A stretch of DNA of 64,000 bases from Campylorhamphus procurvoides (lineage: Eukaryota > Chordata > Aves > Passeriformes > Dendrocolaptidae). A program made the position numbers and the translations under genes. The stretch lies in assembly GCA_013396655.1 (NCBI GenBank), contig WBMV01008591.1:90265-154264 (forward strand), given 5' to 3'. The notes below the pieces were generated by a model. It had not been told where the DNA came from, ran no database searches, and saw nothing but the letters and a program-made list of their open reading frames with translations. Of this stretch, positions 28,301 to 36,102 are shown piece after piece; positions within the stretch are counted from its first letter, which is position 1; the number at the start of each line of letters is the position of its first letter.

Positions 28301-31300
28301 TCAAGTCTGTGGCTGCTTCCACAGAAAGGAAATGACGTAAGAAAGATAATATGAAAAGCTGGGTACAAAAGCCCTGTTTACTGGAATTTCACTTGAGCAG
28401 AACTATTTCAAACCTAGATCCCTAAACTGCAAGAAATAACTCTAAAAAGACAGTCCTCATTCAAAAGACTAAGGACCCACAGGTACTTAAATAAACTAAT
28501 GGATTTACAACAGCAACTTTGGAACAGACTGTAATTTTTTTTAAGCAATCCTCATTACCTGATACAGCATTTCTAAAGTGATAGGGTAAAAAACATTTTC
28601 AACAACAATTCGAAGAACAGAACCTTGAGCTGGAAGGAGCCCACCTTCAGCAGCAAGTGCACTTGTAATAGCCAGGCTTCCATGCTGCACAGCATTCACA
28701 CCTTGCGATGCAGCCTGGGGCCTCTGAAATTACAACAAAGCAGAGAGCATAATTAATTTACATGAAAATTATAATGCTAAAGCAAAGTTCTTTTAAAAGA
28801 AAAGCACATAAAATGCAACTACAAAAAACTGTAGTTCCTTCATGTGACCATTGATTCAAATCCCACATTAATAAAGGTAAACCATACCTCTTCTTTTCCA
28901 TGTCCCTCCCCTACAACTAGTCAGTGTAATTCACAGAATTACAACTAGGTTCTTTTTAGCTAAATTGTTACTACTTTATGTCTTATAAACAAAATTTTGC
29001 TTTGATTCAGTAAGCTTTTGCCAATCTAGAGATTTTTTGTTCATGACAATGAACAAAATATTGTTCATGATAATGTTAATGACAATACTGTAATATTGGA
29101 ATAGACTAATAACCAGCCAGTGCACATAAAACTATTTGATCAGCTTTCTGAGGATTTCATTCTCTTCAGGGACTGAGATTTGGTGGGGATAAGCTTAAAG
29201 GTGTATACCCTGCTCTTCTTTCAAAACCAAGCTATTAACTACAAAAAACAGGTTGAAATCTCACTCCTCAAACTGGAGTTTTGTGACTTTGGAAGTCTGT
29301 ACACTTATTATTCATGGGCTTTCCACAAAAGGATCTTCATACCATCTCTGAGTAGCAGTACTATGGAGAGATGTTCCTTTCCAGATGTACTGTTGTGACT
29401 TGAAATCAAGACTCAGCTACACTATTTTCTTGGAAAACAGACTAAACAAGGTACATGGTACAGACACTACCTATTTTCAGAAAAAGATAACCCTGCAAAA
29501 TAATCTGTACTTTGGGTATGAGCCTAGACACTAGGACAGTAACATAGTGCTCAGCTGCTCTGCTAAGGTCTCTTAAAATTCATATGAAACTCAGATATAA
29601 GAGTCGTAAGTGTCAACTCCCTATTTTTAAAAGTAGAAAATACTTTTGTATAAGAAAGCAAGTGCCATGCACCAAGTTGAAAACACTCAGAAAGAGATAT
29701 AAAGAGCTTTATTTGAAAATATATATATGGTTATCCTTTGCCATTTAACAAATCACAGCTTTTAAAAAAATCTTCTTGTTTACTTGTTTTTGCAGATAAC
29801 AAACCAATCCAACAATCTTGGATGAGGAAAGAGTCAAATAACATTTACCAGACTGACAAGCTGGCATGACTTCAATGACTTTTGTGTGAGCACAAATTAA
29901 AAGTGAGCAATGATTTATGACAAATCACTACTTGCAACAGTCTTACAGAAAACAAAATCATGATATACATATCACAGTATATAACTTATGTATCTAAATG
30001 GGTCAATTGGAATTCATCCAGGAATCTAAAAATCCAAACAGATTTCAACTGCAATATGATGGTTTGTATACTCTGATCTTGCTGTGCAAAGACTATTTCC
30101 TTGCTTAGAGATTAGGATTTAAATCACTCACCTGCATTTTTCAATTCATGTTCTTAAGAAATTAATTTATAGTACTTCAAAACTACAGGAAATAAATTCA
30201 TTCTGGTGCTTGGTGTGCCTACCAGTCTGCTTCCCAGCTGGTTAGAACCAGGGTAAAGTGGCACCTGAGGTTATTCTTCAGGTCCAGAAGTTGGCATTTC
30301 CCTTTGTTGAACTTAATGAGGTTCCTCCTGTCAGTCCCTTTCTCCAGCTTTTCAAGATATGTCTAAATGATAGCACAACAGTCTGATGTGTCAACTACTC
30401 CTTCCTAGGTCTGTGTTTTCAGCAAACTTGCTAAGGATGCTCCCTATCCCATCATTCAGGACATTAATGAAGATGCTAAACAGTACTGGACAAAGTACCA
30501 ACCCCTAGGGTAGACTACTAGTGACTGGACTCCAGCTAGACTTAAGTACACTGGTCACAACCATTGTAAGCCTTTCAAATCACCTCACCATCTACTTAAA
30601 GGGAGTGCATTTAGAAAGTTTATCTGTTGGGATGTTATTGGAAACATCGTTGAAAGTTTTGTCAAAGTCAAGATAAACAATATTCACTGCTCTCCCTCTC
30701 ATCCACCAAACCTGTCGTCTCACCATAGGAGACCATCATCCTCATCACGCATTACATTCTTTTTAAAAATCCATGCTGACTTTTCCTAACCACGCTTCTC
30801 CTTAGAACATTAGGAGATGGTTCCCAGGATAAGTTCCTTCATTCTCTTCCAAAGGACCAAAGTAAGGCTGATAAGCCAGTGGTTCCCTGGATCTTCCTCG
30901 TCGTCCTTCTTTAAGAGAGGAGGGAGATTTTCTTTTGTCTTAGTCCTCATGAACTTCCTCCAATTTCCATGACCTTACAAGACTGTAAGAGTAAAATTGC
31001 AATGACATCAAGCTCCCTCGGCACTCCCAACTGTATTTCATTAGGGCCAAAGACATTTTGTTTATCCAATTTGTTTAAATGTTCCCTAATGAGATTCTTT
31101 ACTTCCTTCACTGAGGCTTTCCCACTGTTCTCAGTTGCTTGGTAATCCCAAGGACAAGTCTCAACCACTAAAGGCTGAAAACAAGGCATCCAAACTTCAG
31201 CCTTTTCCATGTCCTTTGTCACCAAGGCCCCTGCCCTGTTCAGCAGCAGGCCCACATATTCCAAAAAATATCTTATTTCTACTGCTGATACACTTCGAGG

Positions 31301-34300
31301 AGTTTGCTGCTTTTCACATCCCTCACCAGAGGCAACTCCATGTGGCCTTTGACTTTTCTAACCACCCTCTGTGTGTTCAGATCTAGAACTGTCATGGGGC
31401 ACCTGCCCATGATTCTAACATCTCTATACCTCTCTTTTATGTTTAAGGTCAGTCAGGAGTATCTTGTGCATCCAAGCAGCCCTCCTGCCATCTTCACTTG
31501 ATTTCCTGCTTATCAGGATGAATTATTTTTTGAGCTTGTGTTCCTCTACAGTAACTATACAGATATTGACAAGTCCCTGTCTGAAAGAAATTACTGCTAA
31601 ATAAAAAGATAACTATTATATATATATCCAAATTTAATGAGTGTAGTGAAAAGTAGTGTCTTTATTTACTAATGTTGTAGTTTAACACTGGTAGGAAGCA
31701 AAATGCCATACAGCTGCTCAGTCACTTTCCTCCAGCAGGACAGGGGAGAGAATTGGAAGAGTGAGAGAAAACCCATGGGTTGAGTTACAGACATTTTAAC
31801 TGGTAAAGTAAAAGCTGCACATGCAAGTGATTTAAAATAAGAAATTCCTTTACTACTTCCCATTGGCAGATATTTCCAGGAAAGCAGAATCTCATTGAAC
31901 ATCACAACTACTTAGAAAGAAAAAAGCTACAACTCTGAACATGCCCACTTCCTCGTCCTCCCCCCAGCTTTCCATGCTGAGTACATCCTAAGTGTGGGAT
32001 ATACCTTGGGTCAGCTGGGATCAGATATCCCAGCTGGGTGCTCTCCAAACTTCTTAAGCCCACACACTGGCACACCAACCTGAGAGGCCAAAAAAGGCCT
32101 CAATACTTTGTGTCACAAGCTGGTACAAGGAAAATTAACTCTCTCCTAGACAAAACCAGTATGTCACTCATGCAATTTTATCCTGTTAAATGGAAATATT
32201 ATACTTACAGCCTGATTATGTAGATTGTCAGTCCTAAGTTCTTTATAATTGGAATACTGCATATAAACTGGCTGATTGTGGAGGTAAGGTGTAGCAGGAG
32301 TATAGTAGTTCATCATAGAAACAGCAGCTTCTATAGAAGCCATTTCCAAAAATGCCTGCAACCAATACATATAGCTGATTTCAGTGCTGTTTTTGTTTAC
32401 GAGAGAGAACAAAGCATCAAAGCATCATTTTTTCCCAATTCCACTCTCACCAGCAAATGATGATGTGAAAGAACAGTACTGGTTTGCTAAGCATTAAAAT
32501 GCACTTGTGTGTGCATGTTCACAAGGTTTTGTGGGTTTTCTTAGAAAGTGTTACATTGTAAGCACACTAAGTCATTAAAGAAGAGGTGGAATAAGTATGA
32601 CATATAAGAAGCAACACTGCTAAAAATACCACACTGCCAATGAATTTGTTAAGATTCCTGAATTCAAGCTTTATTACCTAGGCAGCAGATACACATACTC
32701 ATTGAAAAAGTAGAAACAGGACACTAAACATCTATCAGTTTACAGAGTGTATTAACCCAACTCAGTGGGTTATAATGGATATAATGTTTAATAATATTAT
32801 TAGCAAGTATCTATATCATTATTTAATCCAAAGTATTAAAAACTTAAATTTCATAACATCCTTTCACATTTGAAAATAAGAAAATCTTGAGCTATCAATG
32901 AAGTGTTTAGACATTGCTGCAATCATTTCAGTCAAACACAAGATGAAAAGCATCATACTATGAACCACATCTTCAGTCTTGCTCTTAAAATTAAAACACT
33001 GAAAATTACATACCTGACCTTTTCCTTTTAGCATCAAGAGATTGGTTACTTTACCAAAAGGGAGACCTAATGAAATGATTTCTCTTCCAGTAACATCATT
33101 TGGAATTCGACGAATATGCAGGACACGGGAAGGAGAACATGGTGATTTGCCTCCTTTGATTTTTTTCTTCTCATTATCTAAAATATTTTAGGAAAGGAGA
33201 TGACAAGCAAACAAGACAAACTTACTGCATAGTGTAGATACCAAAACTAACAGAGGGAAACGGCTGCCTCAGCAGTGACACTGACATAGTTATAGCTCTT
33301 TGAATCTTAAGAAAGGATAGTTCATATATCATCAACATACAGTGTAAGACCTCATTGGCTATTCCAAATCTCAACTGCAAGGGGAAGGTATGTTATGTTT
33401 GTTTGGCTTTGGTTTGGACTTGTTTATTTTCTTGTGGTTTAGCTTTGGTTTCCTAGGGATTTTTACAGACGCAGAGGCCAATACCTTCTCCCCAAATGCC
33501 CACATAAGGTATTTAAAAAATGTTAGTTGCACAGAAGAGGGGTAAGTGGTAATTGGGATACAATATATTAATTTTTTTTAATTGCTAACTTATCTTCCTG
33601 CAGCTGAGATGCAAACGCAAGGAGTTTTTTATTTATTAATTTTATTAAAGAAAACTTGCTGTTCCACATGATTTTAAGTTTTCAAAGGCCTTTGAAAAGG
33701 ATAGACAGCATGAATTTCATACAAACTGTAAGGTCTTCCACTTTGGCAAACTGCCTTTTTTTTGTTAAAACATACGACTATTCAGATCCTGTAAAAGGTA
33801 AGTGACCAATGGCTATATTTCAAGATGACTCAGAGTTCTTGAGAGCACTTTTACACAGAACAACACATCTGGAACAGACATAATGTTCTAAAAGCAATTG
33901 TAATGAAGACAAGAGAGATAGTCTAACACCTAATGTCCTGCATTTAGCCTCCCAAGGAGAACAACAAAAGATGAGGAAGAAATATCTGTATGAGCTTTAT
34001 AAGAAATTTCAGATTTTGCTGTAGGTTTTGAGTAGAGTCTAATGCTGAGAAGTGGTTCACACAAGCTGTTCTGTATAAAGATGTTTACAAAGGGTTCTTT
34101 TATTAATGGAAGACCCTAAGACTCCAGGTCAGATGACCTAAACCCCAACTATGGCACACTTACAAGCCAAGTTAACAATTCCCCTGACATGCAACATGGA
34201 AAGGTCGGTTATGCATTGAGTTTTCCATCAAGAAATTTTAAATTGCTTCATGTTCTCTGTATGTATTCTGAAAAATATATGTGCTACACCTGCTGGGGAT

Positions 34301-35455
34301 GAGACTAAAACAAACATGAACATATTGAACATGTATCAGTACCAAGTAATGGCAGGATATATTACTATTAAAGCCTACCAACCCATTCTGGTTTTAACTT
34401 TTCAGGATCAAAATGGACAAGATGTCCTTGACTTTACGAAGTTAATTTGACTCAAAGTTAACTTATGGAGCCATTGGCCATTAACACTTGAAGCCCACCT
34501 ATGCTGGAAGCACCACTAAAGGAAACAGTTCCTAGCTTTCTGTCAATTTCTTGTCTGATCTAAAACTACAGGCAGACATATACACTTACTGCATCTTTCT
34601 CAACACATGCAGAGGGCAGAGTATAAATTTCCTTGCATGAGAGTATAGTTTAACACGTCTGAAGAAACATGTGACTGTGGTTTCACACTGAGCCATCACA
34701 ATGCTTTAACAGTCCCAGTTTCCTTACTCCGCATCTGTCTATTCAACTTCACACCATCTCTCAAAAAACACTCCATTCTGCTGGTTTTCCACTACATATC
34801 TGAACAGTAACCTGTGCCAGAACCAGAAAACATCTGATCAGGACAAAAAAATGCAATATTTTTACTTTTTTCCTTGCAAAAACATTACCATTCATCTCAA
34901 CCCACAGAGAGATTGCCTGGGCAAAAAAACTGGCAGAGAACATCTGAAATGAAATCACAGACTGTCTGTGCTGCTGTGCAAGAAGTTCTGCAGGTAGTGT
35001 AGAAAGCAAGAACAAGAACACCAAGGGGCATCAGCTGAACTTTTTATCATAAAACCACACAATGTGCCCTATGTTCCACTAAACTAAGATGGGTGTCTTT
35101 GTAATCCTGACAGCATTGAAATACTTCAAAACAAATTCCTTTCAAACACTCAACCAGAGGAAAATTGAATAGGCACTTGACAATCTATATAGAAGGCTGC
35201 TTGCTTAACCATGATTACAGAAAAAAGATTTTTTTTCTGTCCATTTCAACTGATCAGTTTTGGAGCTCCTCAGTACGGTCAAGGAATTGGATAGGCTCCA
35301 GTGCCTGTACTGCTGGGAGTCAGATTACAGTTCAGGCTTGAGAACGACGTTTATGGTGACAATAAAGAATAAACAAAATACACAGAAAACAGACTATTGA
35401 AGAACTGTGATTGTTTTTTCTTATGTGTACCTGTAGCTGGAGTAGAATTGTTCAT
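4210..35455 (-). CDS. PTBP3: PTBP3 (ROD1), polypyrimidine tract-binding protein 3, 13 coding exons
   Basis: RNA-binding splicing regulator with four RRMs that binds CU-rich RNA; members of the family repress exons and shuttle between nucleus and cytoplasm. Coding exons on the minus strand: 35455-35431, 33177-33014, 32355-32209, 28723-28559, 21392-21282, 14420-14246, 11057-10980, 10350-10211, 7618-7585, 6966-6874, 6346-6130, 5092-5015 and 4342-4210. They sum to 1560 nt (519 aa plus stop) and every phase matches. Approximate domains: RRM1 26-100, RRM2 147-225, RRM3 322-397, RRM4 440-516, ending in [22 protein letters not shown] in the linker and the [11 protein letters not shown] segment match PTBP3 better than PTBP1 or PTBP2. 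The start MNNSTP corresponds to the internal PTBP3 start and has A at -3. Several residues that I recall as shared by PTBP1 and PTBP3 are changed here, for example Cys479 for Arg. It could be the Z-linked gene, a W gametolog or a duplicate; the frame is intact. Confidence 0.93.
5015..5092 (-). CDS. PTBP3: PTBP3 penultimate exon (RRM4)
   Basis: 78 nt. It reads [12 protein letters not shown], then [11 protein letters not shown], matching the RRM4 start-to-middle of PTB proteins. Donor CA|GTAAGTT and acceptor TTAG|G. The pyrimidine tract of this acceptor is a (GTTT)n microsatellite at 5100-5123. Confidence 0.93.
5100..5123. repeat. (AAAC)n microsatellite serving as a 3' splice-site tract
   Basis: About six AAAC units on the plus strand. 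Read on the minus strand they are GTTT units, with the array ending 6 nt before the acceptor AG of the PTBP3 exon at 5015-5092. Confidence 0.85.
6130..6346 (-). CDS. PTBP3: PTBP3 coding exon (RRM3 end, linker, RRM4 start)
   Basis: 217 nt, acceptor TTAG|CT and donor CC|GTGAG. It encodes [12 protein letters not shown], the highly conserved [18 protein letters not shown] linker, and [15 protein letters not shown]. The linker nearly matches human PTBP3, while the RRM3 tail [12 protein letters not shown] differs from the usual VLRATLSKHQAV type. Confidence 0.96.
6606..6668. repeat. Short tandem duplication, about 35-bp unit, two copies
   Basis: The segment aagataaactacaggaaaat followed by tatgatgt occurs twice in a row with small differences. 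It is intronic in PTBP3. Confidence 0.8.
6874..6966 (-). CDS. PTBP3: PTBP3 coding exon (RRM3 core)
   Basis: 93 nt, acceptor CACAG|GT and donor G|GTATTG. It reads [20 protein letters not shown] followed by [10 protein letters not shown]. The segment [10 protein letters not shown] stands where PTBP1 and PTBP3 carry NKKENALVQM, so the RRM3 beta2-beta3 region is altered. If the upstream 34-nt exon is skipped, a TGA appears at 6942-6940. Confidence 0.95.
7585..7618 (-). CDS. PTBP3: PTBP3 34-nt microexon
   Basis: Exactly 34 nt between acceptor AAACAG and donor GTAAGA. It encodes [11 protein letters not shown] plus one base. PTBP1 and PTBP2 have a 34-nt exon at the same place whose skipping triggers nonsense-mediated decay. 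Skipping here also shifts the frame and reaches a TGA in the ninth codon of the next exon, 66 nt before its donor. CU-rich motifs lie on both sides: a TTCTTTTTATTTCTTTCTCT stretch downstream (7543-7521) and several TTCTT or TCTTT elements upstream. Confidence 0.93.
7619..10210 (-). other. PTBP3 intron, no other feature seen
   Basis: AT-rich single-copy-looking sequence. I found no repeat family or additional exon. TTCTT-type motifs in the first 100 nt next to the microexon may be PTB-responsive. Confidence 0.6.
10211..10350 (-). CDS. PTBP3: PTBP3 coding exon (linker and RRM3 start)
   Basis: 140 nt, acceptor TTCCAG|GT and donor GAA|GTAAGT. It encodes [16 protein letters not shown], then [17 protein letters not shown]. 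This alanine-, glycine- and proline-rich linker followed by the RRM3 first strand is diagnostic for PTBP3 rather than PTBP1 or PTBP2. Confidence 0.95.
10980..11057 (-). CDS. PTBP3: PTBP3 78-nt linker exon, likely alternative
   Basis: 78 nt, frame-neutral (it begins and ends at the same phase, so skipping leaves the frame open). It encodes [20 protein letters not shown] and FPQGA. Its acceptor is preceded directly by the decamer CTCTCTCTCT, a classic PTB-binding element. PTBP1 has a 26-residue alternative exon at the same position, which produces its short and long isoforms. Confidence 0.92.
11058..14245 (-). other. PTBP3 intron with (AAAAT)n microsatellite
   Basis: AT-rich intronic DNA. The only feature I see is the AAAAT-type microsatellite at 12523-12580. 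No exon or mobile element was recognised. Confidence 0.6.
12523..12580. repeat. Imperfect (AAAAT)n microsatellite
   Basis: Runs of AAAAT units interrupted once by aaatgaaataata. Confidence 0.9.
14246..14420 (-). CDS. PTBP3: PTBP3 coding exon (RRM2 end and linker)
   Basis: 175 nt, acceptor CTTCAG|TCT and donor TTTTG|GTAAG. It encodes [20 protein letters not shown], then [20 protein letters not shown]. The first part is the RRM2 last strand, where IYTGCC replaces IYNACC of PTBP1 and human PTBP3. Confidence 0.96.
14480..14785 (+). mobile_element. CR1 LINE 3' fragment
   Basis: Matches the 3'-terminal CR1 consensus type: agacagggcc, acaagtggtaatggttttaaac, ttggactggactacctttaaaggtcc, ending near ccaagccaaaccattgcaag. 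It sits next to the PTBP3 exon at 14246-14420. Confidence 0.85.
15090..15525 (+). mobile_element. CR1 LINE 3' fragment
   Basis: Typical CR1 3' region: ggttgtttagcctggagaaaaggtggctc, then ggtctctataactacttgaaag, and the terminal tggactcaatgacctcaaggttcttttcc. Untranslatable. Confidence 0.85.
15530..17600 (+). mobile_element. CR1 LINE with ORF1 (esterase-like) and ORF2 remnants
   Basis: Longer CR1 copy. Positions 15590-16190 correspond to the 5' part that encodes an SGNH-esterase-like ORF1 in avian CR1; I read [15 protein letters not shown] and a degraded HLT motif. Positions 16200-16260 give [15 protein letters not shown], the start of the endonuclease ORF2. Endonuclease and RT are heavily deleted. 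The 3' region (about 17020-17590) includes [16 protein letters not shown] and ends with the octamer attctgtg at 17581-17588. It is inactive. Confidence 0.85.
17600..18250. other. PTBP3 intron, nothing recognised
   Basis: AT-rich intronic sequence between a CR1 copy and LTR-type material. No gene signal. Confidence 0.5.
18370..18520 (+). mobile_element. ERV LTR-type fragment
   Basis: The blocks ccagcactggagcagaaatt and ctgcagcccatggaaatcca resemble the repeated tract of a common avian ERV LTR, of which a better copy lies at 19350-19786. The remaining positions up to 19190 show no clear repeat signal. Confidence 0.4.
19190..19786 (+). mobile_element. Avian ERV LTR remnant
   Basis: I recognise the general consensus of a widespread avian LTR: gcccacactggagtag, the gaggaggaaggagcagcag block, ttgttcagtgggaggaggttg, then agagcagcttggtgggttc and a final gttaacccaccaca. 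This is from memory of the family type. No coding part is present, so it is most likely a solo or truncated LTR. Confidence 0.6.
20070..20540 (+). mobile_element. CR1 LINE 3' fragment
   Basis: CR1 ORF2 C-terminal region: [17 protein letters not shown] at about 20355-20402, and before it the CR1 linker (tcgacaaaggcaaatgcagg). The part from 20400 onwards is repeated after the single N at 20880. Confidence 0.85.
20400..21360. repeat. 480-bp direct duplication across a single N, with partial PTBP3 exon
   Basis: 20400-20879 and 20881-21360 are the same sequence at offset 481. The one difference I found is T at 20616 against C at 21097. The left copy contains the last 79 bp and the donor of the PTBP3 exon (20801-20879), cut off at the N. 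The most likely cause is two contigs joined without merging their overlap. Confidence 0.85.
21282..21392 (-). CDS. PTBP3: PTBP3 coding exon (RRM2 core)
   Basis: 111 nt, acceptor TAACAG|ATT and donor ATG|GTAAGT. It encodes [20 protein letters not shown] and [17 protein letters not shown], the RRM2 helix 1 through beta 3. [10 protein letters not shown] replaces the usual FGTVLKIITF. This is the complete copy; the copy at 20801-20879 is partial. Confidence 0.95.
23657..24493. repeat. 418-bp direct duplication across a single N
   Basis: 23657-24074 and 24076-24493 match at offset 419 with the N at 24075 between. Both lie inside the CR1 copy. This fits an unmerged contig overlap. Confidence 0.85.
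24651..26036. repeat. Three direct copies of a CR1 segment around two single Ns
   Basis: 24651-25126, 25128-25559 and 25561-26036 are copies of the same CR1 endonuclease segment. The middle copy differs by a few bases (for example cccctgccgggccc) and stops early; the third starts with agacccccacaggg. The joins are the Ns at 25127 and 25560. Confidence 0.85.
26051..28558 (-). other. PTBP3 intron, nothing recognised
   Basis: AT-rich intronic sequence; the first 150-200 bases may still be the degraded 5' end of the CR1 copy. No exon or other element seen. Confidence 0.5.
28559..28723 (-). CDS. PTBP3: PTBP3 coding exon (RRM1-RRM2 linker and RRM2 start)
   Basis: 165 nt (55 codons), acceptor TTTCAG|AGG and donor CAG|GTAATG. 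It encodes [20 protein letters not shown], then [20 protein letters not shown] and Q. The second half is the RRM2 first strand and helix start. Confidence 0.95.
28724..30190 (-). other. PTBP3 intron, nothing recognised
   Basis: AT-rich. A short internal echo (gttcatgacaatg and gttcatgataatg at about 29039-29075) is the only local structure noticed. Confidence 0.5.
30200..31530 (-). mobile_element. CR1-type LINE fragment, minus strand
   Basis: Older, more diverged CR1-like copy. On the minus strand it reads RT remnants (an [18 protein letters not shown] stretch around 30440-30490) and the following thumb-region block. On the plus strand the familiar CR1 antisense phrases appear, such as aacttaatgaggttcctcctgtc and cattaatgaagatgctaaacagtactgg. 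Confidence 0.75.
31673..32162 (+). mobile_element. ERV solo LTR inserted next to a PTBP3 exon
   Basis: About 490 bp starting TGTTGTAGTTTAAC and ending near aaaattaactctctcctagacaaaaccag. The start, the acagctgctcagtcacttt block, the gggttgagttacagaca block and the end match a common avian LTR consensus type that I recall. No internal viral genes are adjacent, so it is a solo LTR. It lies in the PTBP3 intron, with its end 46 nt from the donor of the exon at 32209-32355, antisense to the gene. Confidence 0.75.
32209..32355 (-). CDS. PTBP3: PTBP3 coding exon (RRM1 second half)
   Basis: 147 nt (49 codons), acceptor TGCAG|GCA and donor GCT|GTAAGT. It encodes [20 protein letters not shown], then [20 protein letters not shown] and LHNQA, the RRM1 beta3 through beta4 with its extension. 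It aligns closely with human PTBP3. Confidence 0.96.
33014..33177 (-). CDS. PTBP3: PTBP3 coding exon (basic N-terminus, RRM1 start)
   Basis: 164 nt, acceptor TTTTAG|AT and donor CAG|GTATGT. It encodes [20 protein letters not shown], then [20 protein letters not shown]. The KKKIK cluster corresponds to the second half (KKFK) of the bipartite nuclear localisation signal of PTBP1; the first half is not encoded in this gene copy. Confidence 0.95.
33178..35430 (-). other. PTBP3 intron; possible missing small exon
   Basis: Human PTBP3 encodes a few extra residues (VYANG-like) between the start exon and the RRM1 exon. I could not find an equivalent here, and the flanking exons join in frame without it. 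No repeat recognised. Confidence 0.5.
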
Positions 35456-35499
35456 GGTAAGCGGTCTGTTACTGGCACCAGAAGTTTGTCAGGACCACA
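35431..35499 (-). CDS. PTBP3: PTBP3 start exon (5' UTR plus first 8 codons)
   Basis: 69 nt, acceptor TTCTTAG|TG and donor ACAG|GTACAC. The start ATG is at 35455-35453 within TTACCATGA and encodes MNNSTPAT. Upstream of it in the same frame is a TGA at 35491-35489, so translation cannot extend upstream through this exon. The 44 non-coding nt align with sequence that encodes the N-terminal extension in other PTBP3 genes but appear 7 nt shorter. Confidence 0.9.
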
Positions 35500-36028
35500 C
35501 TAAGAAATAAAAGACAAGATTACTAGTAAAAGCTGTTACAGAAAAACAGAGAAAACTTAACATAAAAGTGCAACAAGTCCTATAACTTAATCTTCCCAAG
35601 AATACGCCCTTTCTATACACTAAGAACTTATTTTTCAGGAAAAAAAATGCTAACCACATAATTTTTCCCACATCTCAAGAAGTAAGCAAGTTCAGCTGTT
35701 ACACTTCTTACTTATATTTAGGCCACTACAGTTTACATTTTAAAATATCAAGAATAATGCTTAAGAAAAGAAATGAGCTGGCTGCATGAGCAAACACGCA
35801 GCCACGGAAGGTAAAGTCAGCATTTGTGACTGGACAGAGCACAAAACTAATTCAAGACACATTTAAATATACCTATGCCAGTTTAAAACAAAAACCTGAC
35901 CCTTGTCCCAAGAATTTGATGGTAAGTCATTATGTACTGAAAATCAAAAGTATATATTTTAAGAATACTGACAGTTTGAGGTTGTAACTACTAAGAGAGA
36001 GGAGTTTGAGCCCTGTAGATTCTTCATT

Positions 36029-36102
36029 TAAAAATCAGCATGTAGCTGCCTGTCAACAATGTTTATAAAAATCAGCATGTAGCTGCCTGTCAACAATGTT
36101 TA
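36029..36102. repeat. 37-bp tandem duplication, two copies
   Basis: taaaaatcagcatgtagctg followed by cctgtcaacaatgttta occurs twice with a period of 37 and essentially no differences. Confidence 0.9.
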
